In this document: positions 26,900 through 35,777 of the stretch, piece after piece | How the letters are laid out: every line of letters starts with the position of its first letter | How positions within the stretch are numbered: the stretch's first letter is position 1 | Assembly (NCBI RefSeq): GCF_025947365.1 | Contig: NZ_CP110012.1 | Coordinates: forward strand, 3,100,001-3,164,000 | Source: Flavobacterium sp. N502540 | GTDB lineage: Bacteria > Bacteroidota > Bacteroidia > Flavobacteriales > Flavobacteriaceae | DNA: 64,000 bases | Reading direction: 5' to 3' | Notes under the pieces: model-generated | What the model was told of the DNA's origin: nothing | The model's database searches: none | The model's input: only the letters and a program-made list of their open reading frames with translations | Made by a program: the position numbers and the translations under genes

Positions 26900-29353
26900 T
26901 TAATTTTGTTCATTATTAAAAAATTGATCAAGAGCACTTAAGTCAGTGATGTTTACTGTTCTTGCTTTACTGCCTTCAAACGGACCAACAATACCTGCTG
27001 CTTCCAGCTGATCGATCAAGCGACCGGCTCTGTTGTACCCTAATTTTAATTTTCTTTGCAGTAATGAAGCCGAACCTTGTTGTGCATTGACAATAATCTC
27101 TGCAGCTTCTCTGAATAAAGTGTCTCTTTCGGAAATATCCACATCAAGATTGATGCCATTTTCTTCTCCAACAAACTCCGGAAGCAAATAAGCTGTAGCA
27201 TAAGCTTTTTGCGAACCGATAAAATCCGTGATTTTTTCTACCTCAGGAGTGTCTATGAAGGCGCATTGAACACGTATCACATCATTTCCGTTGGTGTATA
27301 ATAAATCTCCTCGTCCAATTAACTGGTCGGCTCCCTGTGTGTCCAGAATGGTTCGGGAATCAATTTTAGAAGTTACTCTGAAAGCAATTCTCGCAGGGAA
27401 ATTGGCTTTAATTAAACCTGTAATAACATTCACCGATGGTCTTTGTGTAGCAATAATCAGGTGAATACCAATAGCACGGGCCAATTGAGCCAAACGGGCA
27501 ATAGGAACTTCAACTTCTTTGCCGGCGGTCATAATTAAATCAGCAAACTCGTCGACTACCAGAACAATGTAAGGTAAAAATCGGTGGCCTGCTTCGGGAT
27601 TTAGTTTTCGTGCTTTGAATTTTTCGTTATATTCTTTAATGTTACGTACCATCGCGTCTTTTAGTAAAGAGTAGCGATTGTCCATTTCAACACAAAGTGA
27701 GTTCAGCGTATTCACTACTTTTGCATTGTCGGTGATGATAGCGTCTTCTGTATCCGGAAGTTTGGCTAAGTAATGTCTTTCAATTTTATTAAAAAGCGTA
27801 AGCTCTACTTTTTTCGGATCTACCAGTACAAATTTAACTTCGGCCGGATGTTTCTTGTATAAAAGAGAGGTTAAAACCGCATTCAAACCTACCGATTTTC
27901 CTTGCCCGGTTGCCCCAGCCATCAGTAAGTGTGGCATTTTGGCCAGATCGACCACGAAAGTTTCGTTGGAGATTGTTTTTCCTAAAGCAATTGGCAGTTC
28001 CATTTCAGCTTCCTGAAATTTAGCAGATCCAATAACGCTTTTCATCGAAACCATTGTAGGGTTTTTGTTCGGAACCTCGATACCAATAGTTCCTTTTCCC
28101 GGAATAGGAGCTATGATACGGATTCCTAATGCAGAAAGCGATAATGCGATATCGTCCTCTAAACTTTTAATTTTAGAAATTCTGATTCCGGCTTCCGGTA
28201 CAATTTCGTATAAGGTTACCGATGGACCAACGGTTGCTTTGATCTGCGCAATTTCAATTTTATAATTGCGAAGTGTATCAACAATTTTGTTTTTATTTTC
28301 TTCTAATTCCTCCTGATTGATCGTAATTCCTCCGGTTGAGTATTCTTTCAATATATCTAGCGTAGGGAATTTGTAATTGGATAGGTCTAAAGTAGGGTCG
28401 AATAAACCAAAATCAGCTACCAGACGAGAAGCCAGATTCTCTTCGATAATATCTTCCTCTTCTGCTTTTTCAATTACAAATTCTTCGGTATGAGCAGGAG
28501 TTTTTACAGTTACCGGATTAACATCCATTTGAACTGGTTTTAAAACCGGATTCAAATCAATTTCTGAGGCGTTTGAAATGGTTGGTTTTAAAGCTTCTTT
28601 GTTGATTTCGAATTGGCTGATATCAGATTTTAGATGAATGTTGTCTAATTCCGGATCTTCTTCCTCGATAGCAAATTCTTCTAAATTATAAGCACTTTCT
28701 GCTTCCTGAGGTTTTTTTATAGAAGCCAATTCTGAGTTGAATTCCTTTTTAGTAGAATCAAAATACGACTGTATTTTTTCAGGGGATAGTTTGATTTTAA
28801 AAATCAGGTACACAATTAATCCGAAAAGTAGCGTAAGCAAAGTTCCGGTTTTTCCGATGTAATCTTGTAAAAACAGATTAAGTTCATATCCAATCGTTCC
28901 GCCCAATTCAGGTGCTGAAGTGGCGAAAAATCCAAATAGTACAGAGACAATAATAAGGGCAAAAAGATCCCAAAACCAAGTGTTTTTTAATTTTTTGGTA
29001 GAAAGCTCCAAAGCGAGAAACATTCCGGTAAGGAAAAATAAACGGACGAATATAAATGAGGCAATACCAAAACCTCTGTATACAATTAGATCAGCGAGGA
29101 ATGCCCCGAATTTTCCGAGCCAGTTTTCTACAATTTCGGTACGATCGCCAAGCTGGCTTACCGCACTTTGGTCAGATTGCCATTGTCCGTTGACATAAAA
29201 AGAAATAAAGGCAACTAATAGTGCCACAGAAAAGAGTATCAGAAGACATCCCAAAACAAATTTTTGTTGTTTGGATAGATTTCCGTACTTTATCTTTTCA
29301 GTCTTTGATTCGTTTTTTTTGTCTAAAGTTTCCTTTTTGGTTGTTTTTGCCAT
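26900..29353 (-). CDS. ftsK: DNA translocase FtsK
   Basis: An 817-residue FtsK/SpoIIIE protein: N-terminal membrane helices between about 30 and 190, a linker, then the motor with Walker A GATGQGKS at 480-487, Walker B in VLVVDEFADLIM, and a C-terminal gamma winged-helix domain (LQRKLKLGYNRAGRLIDQLE) that reads polar KOPS-like sequences. It pumps chromosome termini through the division septum for dimer resolution. The linker is shorter than in E. coli, as usual for this phylum. Within the tpx-thioesterase operon, 18 bases after the kinase gene. Confidence 0.96.
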   Translation of the reverse strand: MAKTTKKETLDKKNESKTEKIKYGNLSKQQKFVLGCLLILFSVALLVAFISFYVNGQWQSDQSAVSQLGDRTEIVENWLGKFGAFLADLIVYRGFGIASFIFVRLFFLTGMFLALELSTKKLKNTWFWDLFALIIVSVLFGFFATSAPELGGTIGYELNLFLQDYIGKTGTLLTLLFGLIVYLIFKIKLSPEKIQSYFDSTKKEFNSELASIKKPQEAESAYNLEEFAIEEEDPELDNIHLKSDISQFEINKEALKPTISNASEIDLNPVLKPVQMDVNPVTVKTPAHTEEFVIEKAEEEDIIEENLASRLVADFGLFDPTLDLSNYKFPTLDILKEYSTGGITINQEELEENKNKIVDTLRNYKIEIAQIKATVGPSVTLYEIVPEAGIRISKIKSLEDDIALSLSALGIRIIAPIPGKGTIGIEVPNKNPTMVSMKSVIGSAKFQEAEMELPIALGKTISNETFVVDLAKMPHLLMAGATGQGKSVGLNAVLTSLLYKKHPAEVKFVLVDPKKVELTLFNKIERHYLAKLPDTEDAIITDNAKVVNTLNSLCVEMDNRYSLLKDAMVRNIKEYNEKFKARKLNPEAGHRFLPYIVLVVDEFADLIMTAGKEVEVPIARLAQLARAIGIHLIIATQRPSVNVITGLIKANFPARIAFRVTSKIDSRTILDTQGADQLIGRGDLLYTNGNDVIRVQCAFIDTPEVEKITDFIGSQKAYATAYLLPEFVGEENGINLDVDISERDTLFREAAEIIVNAQQGSASLLQRKLKLGYNRAGRLIDQLEAAGIVGPFEGSKARTVNITDLSALDQFFNNEQN

Positions 29354-29371
29354 TCTTGCGTTTCCTGTTGC

Positions 29372-29746
29372 CTATATAAATTTTGGGATGTAAATGATTA
29401 AGCCTATTGCTATCGCTGTCATCGCGGCAAAAAATACCGCTCCGGCTGCAATGTCTTTGATAAAACCGATTCGTTTGCTGTAATCAGGGTGAATAAAATC
29501 GGCAATTTTTTCTACTGCCGTATTCAAACCTTCAACACTTAAAACGAGGCCTATGGCTAATGTTTGACACAGCCATTCGGTTTGTGAAATATGAAAATAA
29601 AACCCGGCAATGGTCATGATAATTCCCAGAGAGAATTGAACCATAATGCTGTGTTCTGTTTTGATTAATTTTACCGCTCCGTTAAAAGCATAGGTCATAC
29701 TTTTTAGTCGGCCGGTAACAAAGGTATTGTCTTTTTGAAATTCCAT
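29372..29746 (-). CDS. Diacylglycerol/undecaprenol kinase, DgkA family
   Basis: A 124-residue membrane protein with three hydrophobic helices and the family motif EGLNTAVEKIADF, followed by KDIAAGAV, which hold the active-site Glu/Asn/Lys. It phosphorylates diacylglycerol or undecaprenol at the inner membrane; which lipid is used cannot be read. It starts 9 bases after tpx and is followed by ftsK. Confidence 0.9.
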   Translation of the reverse strand: MEFQKDNTFVTGRLKSMTYAFNGAVKLIKTEHSIMVQFSLGIIMTIAGFYFHISQTEWLCQTLAIGLVLSVEGLNTAVEKIADFIHPDYSKRIGFIKDIAAGAVFFAAMTAIAIGLIIYIPKFI

Positions 29747-29755
29747 TTAAAGATC

Positions 29756-30253
29756 TTATAGTGCTGCTAAAGCTGCTTCGTAATTTGGTTCGTTCGCAAT
29801 TTCAGCTACTTGTTCAGTGTGAGTTACTTTTCCATTAGCATCAACTACAATGATTACTCTTGAATGTAAACCAGCCAAAGGTCCGTCAACAATTTCTAAA
29901 CCGTTTGTTTTTCCAAAATCTCCTGCCTGGAAATCGGATAAGTTAACTACATTTTCTAATCCTTCAGCACCACAAAAACGTTTTTGCGCAAATGGTAAAT
30001 CTCTTGAAATACACAATACAGTTGTGTTTTCTAAGTTGCTGGCACTTTCGTTGAATTTTCTAACAGATGTAGCACAAGTTCCGGTATCGATACTTGGAAA
30101 AATGTTTAAAACCAGTTTTTTCCCGGCAAAATTGCTTAAAGAAACAACTGATAAATCGTTTTGTACTAATTTGAAATCAGCTAGTTGTGATCCAACTGTT
30201 GGTAATTCGCCTGAAGTATGAATAGGATTTCCTCCCAATGTTATTGAAGCCAT
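29756..30253 (-). CDS. tpx: Thiol peroxidase
   Basis: A 165-residue atypical 2-Cys peroxiredoxin. The peroxidatic Cys60 sits in [17 protein letters not shown] and the resolving Cys94 in KRFCGAEG, the exact Tpx spacing. It reduces peroxides using thioredoxin. It leads the operon ending with the thioesterase, with a TAnnTTTG element 26 bases upstream. Confidence 0.95.
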   Translation of the reverse strand: MASITLGGNPIHTSGELPTVGSQLADFKLVQNDLSVVSLSNFAGKKLVLNIFPSIDTGTCATSVRKFNESASNLENTTVLCISRDLPFAQKRFCGAEGLENVVNLSDFQAGDFGKTNGLEIVDGPLAGLHSRVIIVVDANGKVTHTEQVAEIANEPNYEAALAAL

Positions 30254-30278
30254 GATTTTTATTTAAATTAATGAGGTT

Positions 30279-30286
30279 CAAAAGTA
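30279..30286 (-). promoter_or_regulatory. Candidate -7 element upstream of tpx
   Basis: TACTTTTG on the minus strand, 26 bases before the tpx ATG; same octamer as upstream of the peroxiredoxin gene. No clear -33 element. Confidence 0.5.
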
Positions 30287-30387
30287 AGGATTAATATTCG
30301 AATCTAAAAGTATTTGTTGATGGGTTTAAGGAGAGATTAAGAATGGTTTTTGGGGTGGTAAGAATTAACGAATTATTTTGGATTTAT

Positions 30388-30535
30388 CACAAAGTATGTC
30401 ATTTCGATGAAGGAGAAATCGCATTAGGGAATCGATAAAGAATGGCGATTTTGATTGTGGAGTTTCTTGTGTGATCTGCTTCGTCTATTTGCTATGGCTC
30501 CGGTCTCCTTCGACTTCGCTCAGGAGGACACTCGT
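30388..30535. repeat. Dispersed intergenic repeat, copy 1
   Basis: Shares with 43287-43413 the elements TGTCATTTCGA, GGAGAAATC, TGTGAT(C/T)T(G/A)CTTCGTCT and a CTCAG/CTCG-containing end. Such repeats are scattered between flavobacterial genes; coding regions here are free of them. Confidence 0.55.
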
Positions 30536-30590
30536 GGTTTAAACTGAGAGTGTGACTGCAAACTTTGGCCACGACAGAAAACTGAAAACT

Positions 30591-30621
30591 AAAAAAAAGC
30601 GTCTCAAAATTGAAACGCTTT
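30591..30621 (-). terminator. Rho-independent terminator after the small conserved gene
   Basis: On the minus strand AAAGCGTTTCAATTTTGAGA and CGCTTT form a hairpin followed by a run of eight T. It lies 34 bases after the stop of the 85-residue protein gene. Confidence 0.75.
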
Positions 30622-30654
30622 CTCTTGTCATGTTTTTTTTATTTGTATGCTCGA

Positions 30655-30912
30655 TTATTTATCGATGGAACCTAAAACACGTTTCATAAACGCATTTAGA
30701 GCTTCTTTTTTATCAGTGCCCTGAACTACCATTTTGTGTACTTCAAGCGCACCATACATATTCGAAATTAATTCGCCAATTACATCTAATTCTTCATCCT
30801 TTAAAGATGGAATTTCGGTCATCGCTTCTAAAACTTCGATAGTTTCAATGATATAATCCTGATCGTTTTCTTCGATAAATTGGGTTAACTGCTTTATTAC
30901 GGGTAATTTCAT
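30655..30912 (-). CDS. Small conserved flavobacterial protein (DUF6952-like)
   Basis: An 85-residue acidic, all-helical protein without signal peptide. I recall a Flavobacteriaceae family of this size (DUF6952) located with thioredoxin and peroxiredoxin genes, and the setting matches, but the name is from memory. It follows the thioredoxin gene by 84 bases on the same strand and ends in its own terminator. A role in the peroxide/thiol pathway is suggested only by position. Confidence 0.65.
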   Translation of the reverse strand: MKLPVIKQLTQFIEENDQDYIIETIEVLEAMTEIPSLKDEELDVIGELISNMYGALEVHKMVVQGTDKKEALNAFMKRVLGSIDK

Positions 30913-30996
30913 TTTTCTAGATTTTTAGATTACTCGATTATTGGATTTTTAGATAAGGTTCAAAAAATCTAACCGTCTAAAAATCTAACAATCTAT

Positions 30997-31305
30997 TTAC
31001 GCGATCGCGTTTACCAAGTCGATTAAAACTTCTTGTTTGTTGGTTTGAGTTTCTCCAACCAATTGCCCGTTTACAAAGGTTGCGAACGTAGGCAGATTGC
31101 TTACATTGGCTAATTTTCTTGATTCCGGTGAATTTTCAGCATCAACCAAAACAAAAGTGATAGCTTCGTTTTCTGTGGCTAATTTTTTGAATTTTGGTTT
31201 CATAATACGGCAATTTCCACACCATGAAGCTGAATATTGCACTACTACTTTTTCGTTTTTAGCAACTAAATCTGCTAACGTATCTTCGTTTAAGTCGATT
31301 AACAT
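30997..31305 (-). CDS. Thioredoxin-family protein
   Basis: A 102-residue single thioredoxin domain with active-site Cys29 and Cys32 in ASWCGNCRIMKP; CGNC replaces the usual CGPC. The cis-Pro loop is NLPTF. Cytoplasmic, no signal peptide. It probably reduces the peroxiredoxin encoded upstream, although it could equally serve other substrates; the altered dipeptide would shift its redox potential. Confidence 0.9.
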   Translation of the reverse strand: MLIDLNEDTLADLVAKNEKVVVQYSASWCGNCRIMKPKFKKLATENEAITFVLVDAENSPESRKLANVSNLPTFATFVNGQLVGETQTNKQEVLIDLVNAIA

Positions 31306-31528
31306 CTGTTTATATTTTAAGGTTCAAAGTGGCAAAGGTGCAGAGGAACAAAGTTTTGAAAACTTTGTTTAATATCACAACAAATATCTTTCGTTGTTTA
31401 ATCTTTGCCGTATGTTTTTAGGAGAATTAAAGTGACAAAGGTCCATGGGATTGAAGTTTTAAACTGTATTCATTGTGACAAAAACACTTTGCCACTCTGT
31501 ACCTATGAACCTTTGTAACTTTTAAAAA

Positions 31529-32167
31529 TTAGTTTGCGCTCAAATACTCAGCAGTACTTAATCTGTCAGCAGACATTGCTTCTTTTCCGGCTTCCCAGTT
31601 TGCAGGACAAACTTCACCTTTAGTTTGAATGTGAGTGTAAGCATCCACCATTCTTAAATATTCGTTTACGTTACGTCCTAATGGCATATCGTTAACACTT
31701 TCGTGGAAGATTTTTCCAGTTTCGTCAATTAAGTAAGTAGCTCTGTATGGTACGTTTGAACCTTCGATGATAACTGAATCAGTTTCTTCGCTGTAGCTTG
31801 TAGCTTCGATGTCAAGAATACCTAAAATGTTAGCTAAGTTACGGTTTGTATCTGCTAAGATTGGGTAAGTAACACCTTCGATTCCACCGTTGTTTTTTGG
31901 TGTGTTTAACCATGCAAAGTGTACTTCGTTTGTATCACATGAAGCTCCGATTACGATAGTATTTCTTTTTTCAAATTCTGGTAAAGCAGCTTGGAAGGCG
32001 TGTAATTCAGTTGGGCAAACAAAAGTGAAATCTTTTGGGTACCAAAACAATAATACTTTTTTGTTGTTGTTTACTGCTTCTTCAAAAATGTTGATTTTTA
32101 AATTATCACCCATTTCAGAGATAGCATCAACTGCAATACTTGGGAATTTTTTTCCTACTAAAGACAT
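31529..32167 (-). CDS. Typical 2-Cys peroxiredoxin (AhpC/Prx1 type)
   Basis: A 212-residue peroxiredoxin with peroxidatic Cys51 in DFTFVCPTELHAF and resolving Cys187 in GEVCPANW near the C-terminus. It reduces hydrogen and organic peroxides. It heads a peroxiredoxin-thioredoxin-DUF6952 group, separated from the thioredoxin by 223 bases that hold no other gene. Confidence 0.94.
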   Translation of the reverse strand: MSLVGKKFPSIAVDAISEMGDNLKINIFEEAVNNNKKVLLFWYPKDFTFVCPTELHAFQAALPEFEKRNTIVIGASCDTNEVHFAWLNTPKNNGGIEGVTYPILADTNRNLANILGILDIEATSYSEETDSVIIEGSNVPYRATYLIDETGKIFHESVNDMPLGRNVNEYLRMVDAYTHIQTKGEVCPANWEAGKEAMSADRLSTAEYLSAN

Positions 32168-32203
32168 ATTTTTCGTTTTAAAGTTAAAAATTTATTTCTG
32201 GTG

Positions 32204-32211
32204 CAAAAGTA
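32204..32211 (-). promoter_or_regulatory. Promoter -7 element of the peroxiredoxin gene
   Basis: TACTTTTG on the minus strand, 37 bases before the ATG, with TTG about 21 bases further upstream (32233-32235). Spacing fits a Bacteroidota sigma factor promoter. Confidence 0.6.
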
Positions 32212-32304
32212 GGGCATAAGTGCGTATTCTTACAATAAGAAGTAATTATTAATATTTATTAGGTGATAGTTTTTGGTTATAATTTACTGTTTTGTTTTTG
32301 TAAG

Positions 32305-33918
32305 TTATTGGATTTCAATATTTACAGGTAGGTTTCCTTTGCAGATATTATTTTCAAGAAATTGAATTCCTGCATTTTTTTGAAATTCTTCGAAATCCTG
32401 ATACACCTGAATAATTCGGGAAGCTTTAGAAAGATTCGGAATTATTGGCAAAACATAAGGATTTCCGAAAACGTAAAGGAGGCACTTTCTGGTTTGAAGA
32501 AGGTCGGAAAGTAATTCTAAAACTTCATCATCGATTTCGAAATTATTCATTGGTTTTGCTTTAGGGACAAACAAAGAAATAATAACGGTTTCGAATGGCT
32601 CGAGACTTTTTTTGATTTCTGAAATGGATGAATCTCCTGCATTCTCAAAAGCAAATTCTGCTGAATTTAGTACGGTATTTAAAGTCTGAAAAAACGGATT
32701 TTTTGTGTTTTTATATAAACTTAATTTGGCTAACTGGTTGTTTTTTTGTGCTTCAAAAACCTGTTCGATGGTGAAATTATCAATGATTTTTGTGATGGAA
32801 TTTTGAGCAATTTCAAGGTTTAAAGACGAGGCTCTTTCGAAATTTAGTTCACCTGAAGTAAAGTGATTTTCAGCTAGAATTCCAACTTTTTGCTTGGCTT
32901 TGATGATTCGGTTGAAACTTTCTTCAATACGTTCCGGAGAAGCATTTTTAAGAATGGCTTCGATTCCTTCGGGTACATTTTCGGCGAAACATAAAACATC
33001 ATTGCCCGCATTAAAGGCTTCCCATTCCAATTCTCCTTTGGTTTCGTATAATTTAGAAACACTATGCATGTTCAGCGCATCAGAAATGACCAGACCATCG
33101 TAACCCAGTTTTTCTCGTAAAAGTGTTTCAATAATAGGTTTTGATAAAGTTGCCGAAGTATTTTTTCCTTCATTCAAACTTGGAACTGCTAAATGCCCAA
33201 TCATAATCGAATCGACATTGTGTTCAATTCCTTTAATAAAAGGGTACAGCTCGTTTTCAAGTAATTCTTCTAAGGTCTCGCTTAAAACCGGTAACCCCAG
33301 ATGCGAATCGACATTGGTATTACCATGTCCGGGAAAGTGTTTCAGACAGCCTAAAATCCCAACTTCTGACATGCCTTTTAAATATTCTACAGTAAAATGG
33401 GCTACTTTTTCTTTGTTTTCACCAAAAGAGCGATAACCAATTACGGGGTTGTTCGGGTTGTTGTTGATGTCGGCCAAAGGAGATAGATTGTAATGAATTC
33501 CGGCCGCTTTTAAATCTAAACCAATTTGTTTCCCCACTTCATAAACCAGATTCGATTTATTTTCCGGTAAGGCGCCTAACGTAATCGCATACGGATACTG
33601 CGGTGTTTTTTCAATGCGCATGGCCAAGCCCCATTCTGCATCAATGCTGATTAGGAGGGGGGTAGTGGCAGCGTTTTGATAACGGACAATCAGGGCTTTT
33701 ATTTTTTGATAGCTGTCGTCATTGAATTCGACTTTTTTCTTGCTTTCGTAGTTTGTTGCAGCACTGGCACGGCTGTGGAAAAAGGTTAGTCCGCCAATGT
33801 TGTGATCTTTTATTAAACGTTCGGTTTCCTGAATGTTTTCTTCGGTATCGTTTATAAAAACTGCAGGAAAAAAGAATTGTCCCACTTTTTGTCTTAATGC
33901 TTGTGCTGTCATTTTCAT
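32305..33918 (-). CDS. GH3 beta-N-acetylglucosaminidase, NagZ-like
   Basis: About 537 residues from the ATG at 33918, which follows the GNAT stop by 2 bases; an earlier in-frame ATG at 33942 overlaps the GNAT gene. The GH3 barrel shows LKHFPGHGNTNVDSHLGLP, the His/Asp catalytic dyad of NagZ enzymes, and VISDALNMHSV with the nucleophile Asp. A C-terminal domain of about 170 residues (GH3_C-like) follows. No signal peptide is seen, consistent with cytoplasmic removal of GlcNAc from anhydro-muropeptides. With AmpG-like, AnmK and MurQ genes nearby, cell-wall recycling is the likely task. Confidence 0.88.
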   Translation of the reverse strand: MKMTAQALRQKVGQFFFPAVFINDTEENIQETERLIKDHNIGGLTFFHSRASAATNYESKKKVEFNDDSYQKIKALIVRYQNAATTPLLISIDAEWGLAMRIEKTPQYPYAITLGALPENKSNLVYEVGKQIGLDLKAAGIHYNLSPLADINNNPNNPVIGYRSFGENKEKVAHFTVEYLKGMSEVGILGCLKHFPGHGNTNVDSHLGLPVLSETLEELLENELYPFIKGIEHNVDSIMIGHLAVPSLNEGKNTSATLSKPIIETLLREKLGYDGLVISDALNMHSVSKLYETKGELEWEAFNAGNDVLCFAENVPEGIEAILKNASPERIEESFNRIIKAKQKVGILAENHFTSGELNFERASSLNLEIAQNSITKIIDNFTIEQVFEAQKNNQLAKLSLYKNTKNPFFQTLNTVLNSAEFAFENAGDSSISEIKKSLEPFETVIISLFVPKAKPMNNFEIDDEVLELLSDLLQTRKCLLYVFGNPYVLPIIPNLSKASRIIQVYQDFEEFQKNAGIQFLENNICKGNLPVNIEIQ

Positions 33919-33920
33919 TA

Positions 33921-34370
33921 TTATAAAGTCATTTTCATACAAACACTATTGTCCATTTTCTCGTAAGGAGGATAGTTTGGAATGATAGTGTAGCCTAATT
34001 TTTGGTATAAGCTGATGGCTTCCGGCTGATTTTTACCGGTTTCTAAAATCGTATAACGGTATTCAATTTCCTTAGCCCATTGTTCCAGTTCTGCCAGTAC
34101 CTGAGAAGCAATTCCTCTTTTTCGGAAATCGGGGTGCACAAACATGCGTTTGATTTCGACCGTATCTTTTTCTTTTTCCCTGAAAGCACCACAACCAACT
34201 GCTATATTATTTTCATAAAAAACGACAACATGTTTGATGAGATCGGTTTTGTTAAACTGATTGTAAAAGTCATGGTCGTCTCCATCTCTGATTTTTAAAT
34301 CCTGATCCAGTAAAACTACCAGGTTTCTAAAATCAGTGTCGTCAGAGTTTGTTCGTTTTAAACTAATCAT
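33921..34370 (-). CDS. GNAT-family N-acetyltransferase
   Basis: A 149-residue GNAT domain: acetyl-CoA loop in VHPDFRKRGIASQVLAELE, followed by the characteristic C-terminal ETGKNQPEAISLYQKLGY. Substrate unknown. Directly upstream of and almost touching the NagZ-like gene, so probably cotranscribed; an amino-sugar or peptide substrate is conceivable but not shown. Confidence 0.88.
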   Translation of the reverse strand: MISLKRTNSDDTDFRNLVVLLDQDLKIRDGDDHDFYNQFNKTDLIKHVVVFYENNIAVGCGAFREKEKDTVEIKRMFVHPDFRKRGIASQVLAELEQWAKEIEYRYTILETGKNQPEAISLYQKLGYTIIPNYPPYEKMDNSVCMKMTL

Positions 34371-34495
34371 GATATTAAATTTATTTTCGTTTTTGAAAAA
34401 AGGATCTTTATAATATAGTGTTTTGGCTAAAATGAAATTTATTACTCAGGATTAAAAGTTTGCATTTTCGTAAAAATGCTCTTTAAAGCTGTTTT

Positions 34496-35377
34496 TTATT
34501 CATAACCTTTCCCAGTAAACCAATCATAACCTTCAATTATTTTATATTCATTAGGCATTGAACTCAGTAGCACGGTTTCTTTTTTGTTATTGTTATAAGG
34601 TTTGTTTTTTGAGATAATCAATTTACCAGTTTTCTTGTCTTCTCTGTCTTTTTCATAGTAGACATATTCCAGAGTGTCAATTGTTTCGCCATTCCATTTA
34701 TATTTATACATCTCAGTTTCTCCGGGATGGCCATATTGTACGCCTCTTATTATTTTTTCTTTAGGAAAGAAAGTCGGATTAATAAATTCAAAACTATTTG
34801 AAAAAGTTTTTTGGTCTTCTCTGAGTAAGTAAATATTACTGAAAGCTTTTAAGCAACATCCGGTAGCACCATACCAATTTAAAACGAAATCTTTTAATCC
34901 ATCTCCATTAATATCTCTAATAGTGTCATTTCTATAAGTCATACTCCATTCTTTATGAGAGACCACCTTTTTAAATTTATTCTTAACTTTTAAATAGATG
35001 TCGATGTATACATCGTCTATTCCGTATCGGTGAATAATTAAATGAGGATGCTTTTTTGTGAAATGATTATCGAAATTTATATCCACATCAATTGCAGTAT
35101 CCACTTTATATTCCTTGTGAAATTTGTTCTTGTCACTATTTTGTGTTGCAATTTTTATTGCATCTGTTAGAATCTGGTCAAATCTTAAGCTATCAATTCT
35201 ATTTTGCTGTTCTAATTTTTTTCTTTTTTCTAAACGTTCTCTTTCCTTTTGTAAAAACGTTGCCGAAACCGAATCTTTTCTAACTGCGGATTTTTTTTTC
35301 TTTTCGTTTGATTGTCCGCATGAAAATAATGACAGTATGATTACTACTATTGCTAATATGTTTGGTTTTGTCTTCAT
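34496..35377 (-). CDS. Hypothetical lipoprotein with an FG-GAP-like loop
   Basis: A 293-residue lipoprotein: signal peptide with lipobox LFSC at about residue 20, a Lys/Arg/Glu-rich helix at ~25-75, then a beta-rich domain containing DINGDGLKDFVLNWYG, a calcium-binding-loop-like motif of integrin/FG-GAP repeats. Family not recognised. It lies between the TPR gene and the GNAT gene on the same strand but with larger gaps, so membership of the salvage operon is doubtful. Confidence 0.65.
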   Translation of the reverse strand: MKTKPNILAIVVIILSLFSCGQSNEKKKKSAVRKDSVSATFLQKERERLEKRKKLEQQNRIDSLRFDQILTDAIKIATQNSDKNKFHKEYKVDTAIDVDINFDNHFTKKHPHLIIHRYGIDDVYIDIYLKVKNKFKKVVSHKEWSMTYRNDTIRDINGDGLKDFVLNWYGATGCCLKAFSNIYLLREDQKTFSNSFEFINPTFFPKEKIIRGVQYGHPGETEMYKYKWNGETIDTLEYVYYEKDREDKKTGKLIISKNKPYNNNKKETVLLSSMPNEYKIIEGYDWFTGKGYE

Positions 35378-35412
35378 ACGGTTACGAAAACTTAGAAAAT
35401 GACAATTTGTTC

Positions 35413-35754
35413 TTATTTCAGTTTGCTTTTCTTTTGTTTGGTAAGTTGTGTTTTGGTATGTAATGCTTTTTCTAGTCGGTTTTTAAAGCGGAAAAGTTTT
35501 GGTAAGCCTTCAATTCTGTCTTCGATTGTAATTTCTTCGTAAACGATTATGGCTTTTTCTAAAACTCTAATTTCATTTTCAATATTATTTTCGTTTTTGT
35601 AGATCGTTGCTAATCGATCATAAGGATGATTTCCTTTAAAGCTTTCCTTGACATTTTCCTCATATAGCTCAATTGCTTTTTCTAAATTTCCTGTTTTCTC
35701 GAACTCAGCTCCTTTTAAGTTGCGTTCGGCTTGCAAATTTTCATTGATTTCCAT
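35413..35754 (-). CDS. Small TPR-like protein
   Basis: 113 residues, helical, with two or three degenerate tetratricopeptide repeats (GAEFEKTGNLEKAIELYEEN, then DRLATIYKNENN and EIRVLEKAIIVYEE). No signal peptide. It lies 23 bases after the AmpG-like gene, so is likely cotranscribed. Function unknown; TPR proteins usually scaffold other proteins. Confidence 0.65.
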   Translation of the reverse strand: MEINENLQAERNLKGAEFEKTGNLEKAIELYEENVKESFKGNHPYDRLATIYKNENNIENEIRVLEKAIIVYEEITIEDRIEGLPKLFRFKNRLEKALHTKTQLTKQKKSKLK

Positions 35755-35777
35755 AGGTAAGATGTTTGATTTGGGGG

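Larger units (their letters stand above)
30254..30654. other. Intergenic stretch with palindromic repeat
   Basis: No gene. Besides the tpx promoter and the terminator at 30591, bases ~30388-30535 hold one copy of a dispersed repeat: ATGTCATTTCGA at one end, GTGTGATCTGCTTCGTCTATT in the middle and CTTCGACTTCGCTCAGGAGG at the other. It is related to the copy at 43287-43413. Confidence 0.6.
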